Positions 1 through 6,603 of a stretch of DNA of 22,070 nt are shown piece by piece. The DNA comes from JBBQDZ01 sp038320185 (GTDB lineage: Bacteria > Actinomycetota > Thermoleophilia > Gaiellales > Gaiellaceae), in the NCBI GenBank assembly GCA_038320185.1, contig JBBQDZ010000018.1, forward strand, positions 1 to 22,070. Direction: 5' to 3'. Below the pieces are notes generated by a model that worked only from the letters and a program-made list of their open reading frames with translations, was not told the DNA's origin and made no database searches. The first letter of the stretch is position 1, and every line of letters begins with the position of its first letter. The position numbers and the translations under genes are program-made.

Positions 1-486
1 GGCCTGCTCGCGCTCGGGCAGTTGCTCGAGCGCGGCGTGCACGCGCCACGAAACCCAGTCGGCCTCGGCCCGCTCCGGCGGCCCCGGCTCGCTCGTCGGC
101 GCGTCAGGTGCCTCGGCCGGCGGCTCGGGGCGGGTACGCCCGCGGTCGGCGATCGCGTTGCGGGCGACGGCGTAGAGCCACGGCCCGCCAGGCCCGCGCT
201 CGGGGCGATAGCTGCGAGCTGCGCGCCAGACGGCCGTGAAGGTCTCCTGGACCGCATCCTCGGCGCGGCCGCGATCGCCGAGGCGGCGCAGGGCGAGGCC
301 GAGCACCGGGCGTGCGTAGCGGCGGTAAAGTGTCTCGAAGGCATCGCGGTCGCCGCCGGCGATGCTCACGAGGAGGTCTGCGTCGGCGGCGTCGGCGGGG
401 TGCACGGCTTGCATCGTCGCATGCTTCCGTGGCAGCGCACGCGGCAGTTCAAGGGCGTATTCCATCTCTCGTTCTTGTTTACGCAT
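1..486 (-). CDS. ECF-type RNA polymerase sigma factor (partial, C-terminus outside window)
   Basis: Encodes the first 162 residues of a sigma-70 family, extracytoplasmic-function-type sigma factor; the rest lies beyond the left edge. Residues about 48-110 form the sigma-2 domain (DAFETLYRRYARPVL, then a GRAEDAVQETFTAVWRAA core-binding helix and a PWLYAVARNAIADR segment). A Pro/Glu-rich linker (about 118-145) follows, and the last visible residues, ALEQLPEREQA, are the typical opening of sigma-4. The start ATG at 486 overlaps the last 8 bases of the upstream SDR gene, so translation is probably coupled. No anti-sigma factor is visible; it could lie to the left. In-frame ATGs at codons 8 and 25 are alternative starts. 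Family is secure; regulon and signal cannot be told from the sequence. Confidence 0.9.
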   Translation of the reverse strand, partial: MRKQEREMEYALELPRALPRKHATMQAVHPADAADADLLVSIAGGDRDAFETLYRRYARPVLGLALRRLGDRGRAEDAVQETFTAVWRAARSYRPERGPGGPWLYAVARNAIADRGRTRPEPPAEAPDAPTSEPGPPERAEADWVSWRVHAALEQLPEREQA

Positions 487-1138
487 CGCTTCGGCCCCCG
501 GATTGGAGCAGACGCCCGCCGTCGACGACGAGCGAGATGCCCGTGACAAAATTTGCACGCGCGAGGTACGAGACGGCCCCGGCCACGTCGTCGGGGCTTC
601 CGAGCCGCCGAAGTGCCGTCTCGGCCGCTCGCCGTTCCTCCTGTTCCGGTGCGACGGCAACCGGCCCGGGCGCGACACCGCAGACGCGTACCTCTGGTGC
701 GAGCGCACGCGCGAGGACTCGCGTCAGCATCGCCTGGGCCGCCTTGGCCGCGCAGTGCGCGGCGAACGAGGGCCACGGCTGGTATGCGGCCACGTCCTCG
801 ACATTGACGACGACGCCGCGCGACGCACGAAGCGCGGGCGCCGCGGCCTGGGTCACGAAGAAGGTCCCCTTCGCCGTCACTCCGAAGGCCGCGTCCCAGT
901 CGGCTTCGGTGACCTCGGGAACCGGTAGCGGGCGAAATCCCTCGCCCGCCGCGTTGACGAGAAGGTCGAGCCCCTGGAGCTCCGCGACCGCCCGTTCGAC
1001 GAGTCCTCGCGCAGTCTCGACACGCGCAAGGTCGCCGTCGGCGCGTCCGGCCGCGACGACCTTCCAGCCCTCGTCCCGCAGGCGCGCGGCGATTGCAGAG
1101 CCCACACGGCCCGTGCCGCCGGTGACGAGGGCCAGCAT
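479..1138 (-). CDS. SDR-family oxidoreductase, pteridine-reductase-like, with His in place of catalytic Tyr
   Basis: A 219-residue short-chain dehydrogenase with an N-terminal NADP-type Rossmann motif TGGTGRVG (residues 7-14), LVNAAG (60-65) and a C-terminal FVTGISLVVDGGR cap. In place of the usual catalytic Ser it has Asp115 (NVEDVAAYQP), the arrangement known from pteridine reductase PTR1 and bacterial FolM, in which Asp-Tyr-Lys act together. The Tyr of the YxxxK motif is His128 here (HCAAK, Lys132), encoded by CAC at 755-757. A pterin or other carbonyl substrate is possible but not proven. The start at 1138 gives the Rossmann strand directly; longer upstream reading would run through the promoter region of the next gene. 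It is the first gene of a two-gene unit with the sigma factor (8-base overlap). Confidence 0.88.
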   Translation of the reverse strand: MLALVTGGTGRVGSAIAARLRDEGWKVVAAGRADGDLARVETARGLVERAVAELQGLDLLVNAAGEGFRPLPVPEVTEADWDAAFGVTAKGTFFVTQAAAPALRASRGVVVNVEDVAAYQPWPSFAAHCAAKAAQAMLTRVLARALAPEVRVCGVAPGPVAVAPEQEERRAAETALRRLGSPDDVAGAVSYLARANFVTGISLVVDGGRLLQSGGRSDA

Positions 1139-1145
1139 GGGCCGA

Positions 1146-1170
1146 GTGATAGCACGGCCGGCGTTATGCT
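1146..1170. promoter_or_regulatory. Back-to-back -10-like elements for the SDR and superoxide dismutase genes
   Basis: On the minus strand TATCAC (1151-1146) ends exactly 7 bases before the SDR ATG, the spacing expected for a leaderless transcript; there is no Shine-Dalgarno sequence for that start. On the plus strand TATGCT (1165-1170) fits the actinobacterial TANNNT -10 and would give a leader of about 30 bases that contains the strong ribosome site of the dismutase gene. I find no convincing -35 for either. Inference from spacing only. Confidence 0.3.
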
Positions 1171-1205
1171 CCTCCCGCTTCGACCCCACGAGTGCAGGGA
1201 GGTAC

Positions 1206-1826
1206 ATGGCGACGCTTGCCTTCAACCACGAGCAGATCACGGCGCGCGAGCTGAAGCCGAGGCTGCTCGAGCTCGACGGCATCTCCCGGGAGTCGGTCGA
1301 GGCGCACTACAAGCTCTACCAGGGATACGTGAACAAGAGGAACGAGATCCTCGGCAAGCTCGCTGAGGTCGACCTCGCCTCGGCGAACCAGGTCTACTCG
1401 GACCTGCGCGCGCTGAAGGTCGATCTCAGCTTCGCCGTCGGCGGCATCAAGAACCACGAGATCTACTTCGAGCACCTCGGCGGGGAAGGGGGCGACCCGG
1501 CGGGTCCGTTTGCGGACCTCGTGAAGCGCGATTTCGGATCGGTGCCGGCCTGGCGCGCCGACCTCAAGGCGACAGGGATGGCCGCCCGTGGCTGGGCGTG
1601 GACAGCGTATGACTGGGACGAGGGGCGGCTCTTCAACTACCTTGGCGATGCCCAGAACACGTATCCAGTCTGGAACGCCACTCCGCTGGTTGCGCTCGAT
1701 GTCTACGAGCACGCGTACTTTCTCGACTACCAGACCGACCGCTCGTCCTACATCGACGCCTTCTTCAACAACCTGGAGTGGGCGACGGTGAACGATTGGG
1801 TCTCGCGCTACCAGATCACGAAGTAG
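1206..1826 (+). CDS. Superoxide dismutase, Fe/Mn family, Mn-type residues
   Basis: A 206-residue Fe/Mn superoxide dismutase that converts superoxide to oxygen and hydrogen peroxide; no signal peptide, so cytoplasmic. The helical N-terminal domain carries the first ligand His34 in AHYKLYQGYVNKRN and the second, His84, in GGIKNHEIYF. The alpha/beta C-terminal domain carries Asp165 and His169 in LDVYEHAYFLDYQ. Gly in the GGIKNH segment together with Gln150 in the second domain matches the Mn-type second-sphere pattern rather than the Fe-type. The N-terminal helix reads HYKLYQGYV where typical enzymes have HYxKHHxxYV, so this is a divergent branch. The start is fixed by AGGGAGGT at 1196-1203, just ahead of the ATG. 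PlsY follows after 13 bases. Confidence 0.92.
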   Translation: MATLAFNHEQITARELKPRLLELDGISRESVEAHYKLYQGYVNKRNEILGKLAEVDLASANQVYSDLRALKVDLSFAVGGIKNHEIYFEHLGGEGGDPAGPFADLVKRDFGSVPAWRADLKATGMAARGWAWTAYDWDEGRLFNYLGDAQNTYPVWNATPLVALDVYEHAYFLDYQTDRSSYIDAFFNNLEWATVNDWVSRYQITK

Positions 1827-1839
1827 CGGTCCGGCCTCG

Positions 1840-2454
1840 ATGACCACGGCGCTCTTCGCCGTCGCCGGCTACCTCGGCGGCAGCATCCCGTTCGGGTACT
1901 GGCTCGTCCGGCTGGCGAAGGGCGTCGACATCCGCTCCGTCGGGAGCGGGAACATCGGCGCGTCGAACGTCTGGCGCACCTTCGGGCGCGGCTACGGCCT
2001 TCCGGTCGTGCTCTTCGACACGGCCAAGGGCTTCGTGCCGGCCCTGCTCGCGACCCTTGTCGTCGGCCACCTCGCCGGTGCGCTCGCGGGCGGTGCTGCG
2101 ATGCTCGGCCACTGGCGGCCCGTCTTCCTCGGCTTTCAGCGCGGCGGCAAGATGGTTGCCACCTGCGGCGGTGCCTTCCTTGGTCTGGCGCCTATCGTCG
2201 GCGGGCTCGGCGCCGCCGCATGGATCGCGACGTTTGTCTTTCTCCGGTACGCATCCGTCGCGTCGATGGTGGGTGCAGTGTCGCTTCCGCTCATCGCGTG
2301 GGGGATCGGCGAGCCGTGGCCCGTGATCGTCTTCGGCGCGATCGCAGCGGCCGGCGTGCTCCTCCTGCACCGTCCGAATATCGCCCGCCTGCGTGCCGGC
2401 ACCGAGGCGCGGGCGCAGCTCCGACGCCGCAAGGGGGCGCCCGCGTCGGCCTGA
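1840..2454 (+). CDS. plsY: Glycerol-3-phosphate acyltransferase PlsY
   Basis: A 204-residue polytopic membrane enzyme that moves an acyl group from acyl-phosphate to glycerol-3-phosphate, the first step of phospholipid synthesis. Family motifs are in order: SIPFGYW (15-21), the phosphate-binding GSGNIGASNVWR (35-46), GHWRPVFLGFQRGGK (90-104) and the C-terminal LLLHRPNIARLRAGTE. Several hydrophobic segments separate them. The third motif is normally GGKGVAT; here it is GGKMVAT (Met105). The start lies 13 bases after the dismutase stop with no clear ribosome site, so it is probably read from the same message. Length is normal for the family. Confidence 0.95.
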   Translation: MTTALFAVAGYLGGSIPFGYWLVRLAKGVDIRSVGSGNIGASNVWRTFGRGYGLPVVLFDTAKGFVPALLATLVVGHLAGALAGGAAMLGHWRPVFLGFQRGGKMVATCGGAFLGLAPIVGGLGAAAWIATFVFLRYASVASMVGAVSLPLIAWGIGEPWPVIVFGAIAAAGVLLLHRPNIARLRAGTEARAQLRRRKGAPASA

Positions 2455-2480
2455 TCCCTAGTGGGCGGCCGCTTCGAGCC

Positions 2481-3455
2481 TCAGGAGGAGGCGAGCCATT
2501 CGCGCAGCTCCGTGTGGCGGCTCGGCGTTGCACGGTTTTCCAACTCCGCGCGAAGCTCGTCGACGGTGCCGTACCGCTCGGCGACGACGTCGTGGTTGTG
2601 GATCGTCTCGAGGTTCAGCTGGCGCGAGAGCAGGAAGTCGTCAGCGCCGAGCTCTGGAAACGCCTCCAGCGTCCGCTTCAGCGCCACGCGGACAGAGTCC
2701 TCGACGAACCGGGGCTGGAGATGCGCGTGTTCGACGACATAGAGCTCGTCGGGCCGCTTCAGCAGCTCGTACACGGGCGAGCTCATCGAGCTCTCCACGA
2801 TCCCGACGAGCTGCTCGGCGTTCAGCGAGAGCGAGGTGCCGACGTACAGCGTGCCGCGGCCGCGCTGATTGTGGGTCGCGAGCGGGACGAGCTCGAGGAT
2901 CCGTTCGACGTCCGCCTCGCCGAAGCCGGCCTCCGCCAGCCGCTCCGCCGCCCTTCCCCGAACGAGTCCCTGCGCGCAAGGGCAGGCATTGATCCCGGTC
3001 GCCTCGACCCCGACGATCCGGCGGCAGGCAGCGGGCGAGGCGGCCGCGATACCGACGATCTTCACCATCTCCTGCGTGGGGAGGCCGGTGACCGGCGTCC
3101 GCCGCTCGAGTGGGTAGCGCGCGACGATCTCGACCTCTGCGCGACCGGCGCGCTGGCGACCGACGATCTCGCGCGCGATCAACTCCGCCAGCTCCTCGAC
3201 GAGGAACGCCTCCCCGATCACGACGTCGTCGATCGCCTCCTCGAAGAGCTCGGGGAATCGCGACATGTGCACGCCCTTCTGCGTCGGGTCGACGTCGACG
3301 GTGCAGGAGAGCTCGGCCGAGATCAGCTTCTCCCGTCCGGCGTGGCGCAGGCGGATCGCCTTGTGGACGCCGGTGACGCCCGCCCGGGAGAGGGCGAGCC
3401 GCACCTCCGGGGCCGACGCCTGGAGGTCTTCGACCAGAAGCTGCGAACGTTTCAA
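2481..3455 (-). CDS. folE2: GTP cyclohydrolase, FolE2/MptA family (COG1469)
   Basis: A 324-residue zinc- or iron-dependent GTP cyclohydrolase of the type IB family, which opens GTP toward a dihydroneopterin product for folate or pterin synthesis. Visible motifs are DPTQKGVHMSRF (56-67), TGINACPCAQ (153-162, with the metal/active-site Cys in CPC), ATHNQRG (193-199), VVEHAH (240-245) and ETIHNHDVVAERYG (283-296). The CPCAQ and ATHNQRG wording and the length resemble the archaeal MptA branch more than the CPCS form common in bacterial FolE2, as I recall these families. The start is TTG at 3455; no upstream in-frame ATG or GTG is available. It diverges from the kinase-like gene with 24 bases between start codons. 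Its 3' end lies 26 bases from plsY, convergent. Confidence 0.93.
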   Translation of the reverse strand: MKRSQLLVEDLQASAPEVRLALSRAGVTGVHKAIRLRHAGREKLISAELSCTVDVDPTQKGVHMSRFPELFEEAIDDVVIGEAFLVEELAELIAREIVGRQRAGRAEVEIVARYPLERRTPVTGLPTQEMVKIVGIAAASPAACRRIVGVEATGINACPCAQGLVRGRAAERLAEAGFGEADVERILELVPLATHNQRGRGTLYVGTSLSLNAEQLVGIVESSMSSPVYELLKRPDELYVVEHAHLQPRFVEDSVRVALKRTLEAFPELGADDFLLSRQLNLETIHNHDVVAERYGTVDELRAELENRATPSRHTELREWLASS

Positions 3456-3479
3456 GGCAATGCCACGCTACCAGCCAGT

Positions 3480-4088
3480 TTGAGCGAGAACGACAGCTTT
3501 CCGCGGCTCGTCTCGCTCGCGTGCCACGACCTCCGGACGCCGCTCGCCACGGTCTACGGCTTCGCGCGGACGCTGACGCGGATGGACGTGCCGGAGCCGG
3601 CCGGCAAGTACCTGGGGATGATGGAGGCGGCTGCGTCGCAGCTCGGGGAGCTCGTCGACGAGCTGAGTCTTGCGGCGCGGATCGAGGACGGTCGGTACGA
3701 CCCAACCCTGCAGGAGGCCGACGTTGCAGAGCTCGCCGCGCATGCAGCCGCCGAGCTCGGCGCCGATCGTGTCGAGGTGACCGGAGGCGGCGGGCTGGTC
3801 CGCGTCGATCCTGCGGCGACCAAACGCGCGGTCTCGGCGCTCGTGCAGTCGGCGCTACGTCACGGCGGTCTCGATCGCGTGCTAGTGCAGGCTGACGGGC
3901 AGCAACTCGAGATCTCGCCGGTCAGGCATTCAGCTGCGCCCGTGGTGCTCGGGCAGGATCTTCGCGACCTCGGCGCGGCGGTGGCCGTGCGGCTCGTCCA
4001 TGCGCTCGGCGGCTCCGTCGAGCTAGAGGGCGAGACCCTACGCGTGCGCCTTCCTAGCGGAGGAGGCGGGACAACCGCCGGTCTTTAA
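3480..4088 (+). CDS. Short, degenerate histidine-kinase-like protein
   Basis: A 202-residue soluble protein with a good dimerisation/phosphoacceptor segment, LVSLACHDLRTPLATVYGF, with His16 as the predicted phosphoacceptor, and an H-box helix pair ending about residue 70. The C-terminal part resembles a kinase ATPase domain (DPAATKRAVSALVQSALRHGG at 110-130; LGAAVAVRLVHALGGSVELEG at 164-184), but the N-box Asn is Gln123 and no DxGxG box is present. There is no sensor or membrane domain. It may therefore be a pseudokinase, phosphotransfer protein or phosphatase. TTG at 3480 is the only suitable start in frame; the neighbouring folE2 gene also begins with TTG. Its 3' end overlaps the end of the glycosylase gene by 35 bases, tail to tail. 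Confidence 0.75.
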   Translation: MSENDSFPRLVSLACHDLRTPLATVYGFARTLTRMDVPEPAGKYLGMMEAAASQLGELVDELSLAARIEDGRYDPTLQEADVAELAAHAAAELGADRVEVTGGGGLVRVDPAATKRAVSALVQSALRHGGLDRVLVQADGQQLEISPVRHSAAPVVLGQDLRDLGAAVAVRLVHALGGSVELEGETLRVRLPSGGGGTTAGL

Positions 4089-4881
4089 GCACGCGCCCGT
4101 CCGTCTGGCAGCGTGGGCAGTAGTAGACCGTGTGCTCCTCGTAGTCGACGCGGGCGATCGACTCGGCGCACACGTGGCAGGGCTCCCCGAGCCTACGGTG
4201 CACGCGGTAGACGCGCTTGTCCGCGGCGCCGCGCTCGCGCAGGTCGAGTCCGCGCCGGAGCTCCTCGTCGATCGCGTCCGAGAGCTGCTCGACCTGATCC
4301 GGATCGAGCTGCCCCGAGAGCGCGAACGGCGAGAGCCGTGCGTGGTGAAGGATTTCGTTCGCCCAGGCGCGGCCGATCCCGGCCAGGGCGCGCTGGTCGC
4401 GCAGGAGAGAGTGGAGGCGCCGCGAGTCGGCTGCGAGGATGCCGGCGAGCCTTTCGCGTTCGAGACCGAGCGCCTCCGGCCCGAGATGTGCGAGCTCGGC
4501 CTCAGCCTGTTCCGGCGTCAGGAGCCAGACGCCGGCGCGCTTCTTCGCGCCGGCCTCGGTGAGGACGAGCTGCGCCCCTCTCTCGAACCGCAGGCGGAAG
4601 GCCGGCAGCTTCGGGCCATCCTCCGCCGAAGCGAGGTAGCGAAGGCGGCCGGCGCTCATCAGGTGCACCAGGAGCACGAGCTCGCCGTCCTCGGTCGGGA
4701 AGAGCAGGCGCTTGCCGCGGCGATGGGCGCCGGCGAGGCGTCGCCCGTCGAGCTCGCGGAGCGGGGGGTCGACCGTCTTGAGCGTGGCCACGTGCGCCGG
4801 CCCCGCCTTCGCGATCGGAAAGGCGGAAACGGGGCCGTCGAGCGCGCGCCGCCACGCCTCCATCTCCGGTAGCTCGGGCAC
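4054..4881 (-). CDS. mutM: Fpg/Nei-family DNA glycosylase
   Basis: A 275-residue bifunctional DNA glycosylase/AP lyase for oxidised bases. After removal of the initiator Met the protein begins PELPEME, giving the catalytic Pro and Glu of the family. Lys57 sits in the conserved GKRLLF segment. The helix-two-turn-helix region reads LAGIGRAWANEILHHARLSP, and the C-terminal zinc finger has Cys235, Cys238, Cys255 and Cys258 (CHVC, 16 residues, CPRC). The start must be the GTG at 4881 because PELPE follows it; GGGAG lies a few bases upstream. Whether it prefers 8-oxoguanine (Fpg) or oxidised pyrimidines (Nei) cannot be settled by eye, so the symbol is provisional. It diverges from the asparaginase gene with 15 bases between starts. 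Confidence 0.92.
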   Translation of the reverse strand: MPELPEMEAWRRALDGPVSAFPIAKAGPAHVATLKTVDPPLRELDGRRLAGAHRRGKRLLFPTEDGELVLLVHLMSAGRLRYLASAEDGPKLPAFRLRFERGAQLVLTEAGAKKRAGVWLLTPEQAEAELAHLGPEALGLERERLAGILAADSRRLHSLLRDQRALAGIGRAWANEILHHARLSPFALSGQLDPDQVEQLSDAIDEELRRGLDLRERGAADKRVYRVHRRLGEPCHVCAESIARVDYEEHTVYYCPRCQTDGRVLKDRRLSRLLR

Positions 4882-4896
4882 TACGCTCCCGTCTTC

Positions 4897-5781
4897 ATGG
4901 ACGCGATCAGGGTAACCGTCCGGCGCGGGGAGGTCGTGGAGGCCGTGCACACGGTTCACGCCGTGGCGGTCGAGGCCGGCACCGTCGTCGCCGAGGCGGG
5001 AGACTCGACCCGACGCTGCTACTACCGGTCGTCGGCGAAGCCAATCCAGGCGCTCGAGCTCCTTCGCGCGCGGCCGGATCTCGACGACGCGGATCTCGCG
5101 ATCGCCTCCGCCTCCCACCAGGCGGAGCCTGCGCAGCTCGAGGCGGTGAAGGCGCTCCTCGACAAGGCAGGGTCGCTGGTTTCGCAGCTCGAATGCGGTC
5201 CGCAAGAAGGTCGCCCGCCCGAGCCGCTCTTCCACAACTGCTCCGGCAAGCACGCTGGGATGCTCGCCGTCTGCCGCGAGCGCGGCTGGCCACTCGAGGG
5301 CTACCGCCTCGCCAACCATCCGCTGCAGCAGCGTTTGCACGACGACGTGGCCGCGACTGCGGATGTCGCCGCGGGCGAGATTCCGACGGCGGTCGACGGC
5401 TGCGCCGTTCTCACCTTCGCGCTGCCGCTCGAGCGGATGGCGTTCGCGTTCTCGCGGTTCGAGAGCTCCAGCGAGGGGCAGCGGGTGGCCACCGCCATGC
5501 GCGCCAGGCCGGAACTCGTGGGCGGCAACGGAGCGACCGACACGCTCCTGATGCAGGCGCTGCCGGGGTGGTTCGCGAAGCGTGGAGCGGAAGGACTCTT
5601 CTGCGCCGCCTCGCCCGACGGCCTCGGAATTGCCCTGAAGGTGGACGACGGGAACAGCCGGGCGCTGCGGCCGGCTCTTGCCGCGTTCCTGACCACCCTC
5701 GGCCATCCCGTGCAGTCGTTCACGAGCGTCGAGTGCCGCAACAGCCGCGACGAGCTCGTAGGCGAGATAGCGTTCGCGTAG
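4897..5781 (+). CDS. L-asparaginase II family protein (class 3, Rhizobium etli type)
   Basis: A 294-residue member of the asparaginase II family (PF06089), serine-beta-lactamase-like enzymes that hydrolyse asparagine to aspartate and ammonia. RSSAKPIQ contains the S45-x-x-K48 catalytic pair; HNCSGKHAGML gives Cys115 and Lys118, and VDGCAV gives Cys169, matching the Cys/Lys/Cys zinc site described for the R. etli enzyme. A Ser-rich ASASHQAEP segment (70-78) and GIALKVDDGN supply the other active-site Ser and Lys positions. No signal peptide, so cytosolic. TACGCT at 4882-4887 could be a -10 for a near-leaderless message. The D-aminopeptidase gene starts 9 bases after its stop, so the two are co-transcribed. 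Confidence 0.93.
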   Translation: MDAIRVTVRRGEVVEAVHTVHAVAVEAGTVVAEAGDSTRRCYYRSSAKPIQALELLRARPDLDDADLAIASASHQAEPAQLEAVKALLDKAGSLVSQLECGPQEGRPPEPLFHNCSGKHAGMLAVCRERGWPLEGYRLANHPLQQRLHDDVAATADVAAGEIPTAVDGCAVLTFALPLERMAFAFSRFESSSEGQRVATAMRARPELVGGNGATDTLLMQALPGWFAKRGAEGLFCAASPDGLGIALKVDDGNSRALRPALAAFLTTLGHPVQSFTSVECRNSRDELVGEIAFA

Positions 5782-5790
5782 GGGGACCGG

Positions 5791-6603
5791 ATGCGCGTCC
5801 ACGTCATCTCGGACATGGAGGGTGTCAGCGGGATCGTCCGCTGGCAGCAGACCTCCGGCGGCGACCCGATGTACGAGGAAGCACGCAAGCTCTACACCGA
5901 GGAGATCAACGCCGCGGTTCGGGGCGCGAAGGCGGCGGGCGCAAGCGAGATAGTCGTCATGGACTGCCACGGCGCCGGGAAGGGGTGGGACTTCAACTCG
6001 CTCGTGCCCGACCTGCTCGACCCGGCGTGCGAGTACGTCGTCCAGAGTCGGTGGACCGAGTACACCGGGTTCCTCGAGGAGGGCTGTGACGCCGCTCTCT
6101 TCGTCGGCATGCACGCCCGGGCTGGCTCCGAACGAGGGGTGATGGCGCACACCGTCTCCGGGCAGTCGTGGTGGCGCCTTCGCTTCAACGGCGTCGAGGT
6201 CGGCGAAACGGGCATCAATGCCGCGCTCTGCGGCACCTGGGGCTGCCCGGTTCTCCTCGTGACGGGCGACGACGCCACCTGCGCCGAAGCGCAGGAGCTG
6301 CTCGGCGAGGGGCTCGTGACGGTCGCGGTCAAGCAGGGGCTCGGCCGCTTCAGCGCGCGCAACATCGCGCCCCTCCGCGCCCGCGAGCTGATCGAGGCCG
6401 GTGCGGGTGAGGCGCTTCGCGACCTGCGCGCCGTCCAGCCGTACGACCCGGGACAGCCCTGCGAGATCGTCGTCGACTTCAACGCGAGCGGCGTCCTCGA
6501 GCGCTACGAGGACCGCCCGGGAGTCGAGCTGAGCGGGCCGCGGCAGCTCGTCTCGCGCGCAGACAACTGGTGGAACGCATGGCGGCAATTCTTCTTCGCC
6601 TAG
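5791..6603 (+). CDS. M55-family D-aminopeptidase (DppA-like)
   Basis: A 270-residue zinc peptidase of the DppA/M55 family, whose known members release N-terminal D-amino acids such as D-Ala from short peptides. The metal ligands follow DppA: Asp8 and Glu10 in VISDMEGVSG, His60 in MDCHGAG, His108 in GMHARAG and Glu139 in NGVEVGETGINA. MAHTVSG matches the conserved segment after the fourth motif. No signal peptide. GGGGGA overlaps the end of the asparaginase gene and serves as ribosome site, so translation is linked to asparaginase; together they would recover nitrogen from asparagine and wall-derived D-peptides (inference). The last 25 bases overlap the Kelch gene. Confidence 0.92.
   Translation: MRVHVISDMEGVSGIVRWQQTSGGDPMYEEARKLYTEEINAAVRGAKAAGASEIVVMDCHGAGKGWDFNSLVPDLLDPACEYVVQSRWTEYTGFLEEGCDAALFVGMHARAGSERGVMAHTVSGQSWWRLRFNGVEVGETGINAALCGTWGCPVLLVTGDDATCAEAQELLGEGLVTVAVKQGLGRFSARNIAPLRARELIEAGAGEALRDLRAVQPYDPGQPCEIVVDFNASGVLERYEDRPGVELSGPRQLVSRADNWWNAWRQFFFA

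Noticed and set aside
312..1205. N-terminal extension of the superoxide dismutase frame by about 300 codons
   Set aside because: Arg/Ser-rich antisense of the SDR; the dismutase has a strong ribosome site at its ATG at 1206.
2220..3479. A plus-strand open frame running in from plsY over folE2 into the kinase-like gene
   Set aside because: Its sequence is the antisense of folE2, which has all family motifs; only the part from TTG 3480 looks like protein of its own.
6570..6578. GTG at 6570 as start of the Kelch gene
   Set aside because: ATG at 6579 gives the same signal peptide and is the better start codon; no ribosome site separates them, so this is a mild preference only.
4054..6588. An 844-codon minus-strand open frame covering the asparaginase and M55 genes
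   Set aside because: Only its 3' part (from GTG 4881) encodes the DNA glycosylase; the rest is a stop-free shadow of two well-identified plus-strand enzymes in GC-rich DNA.
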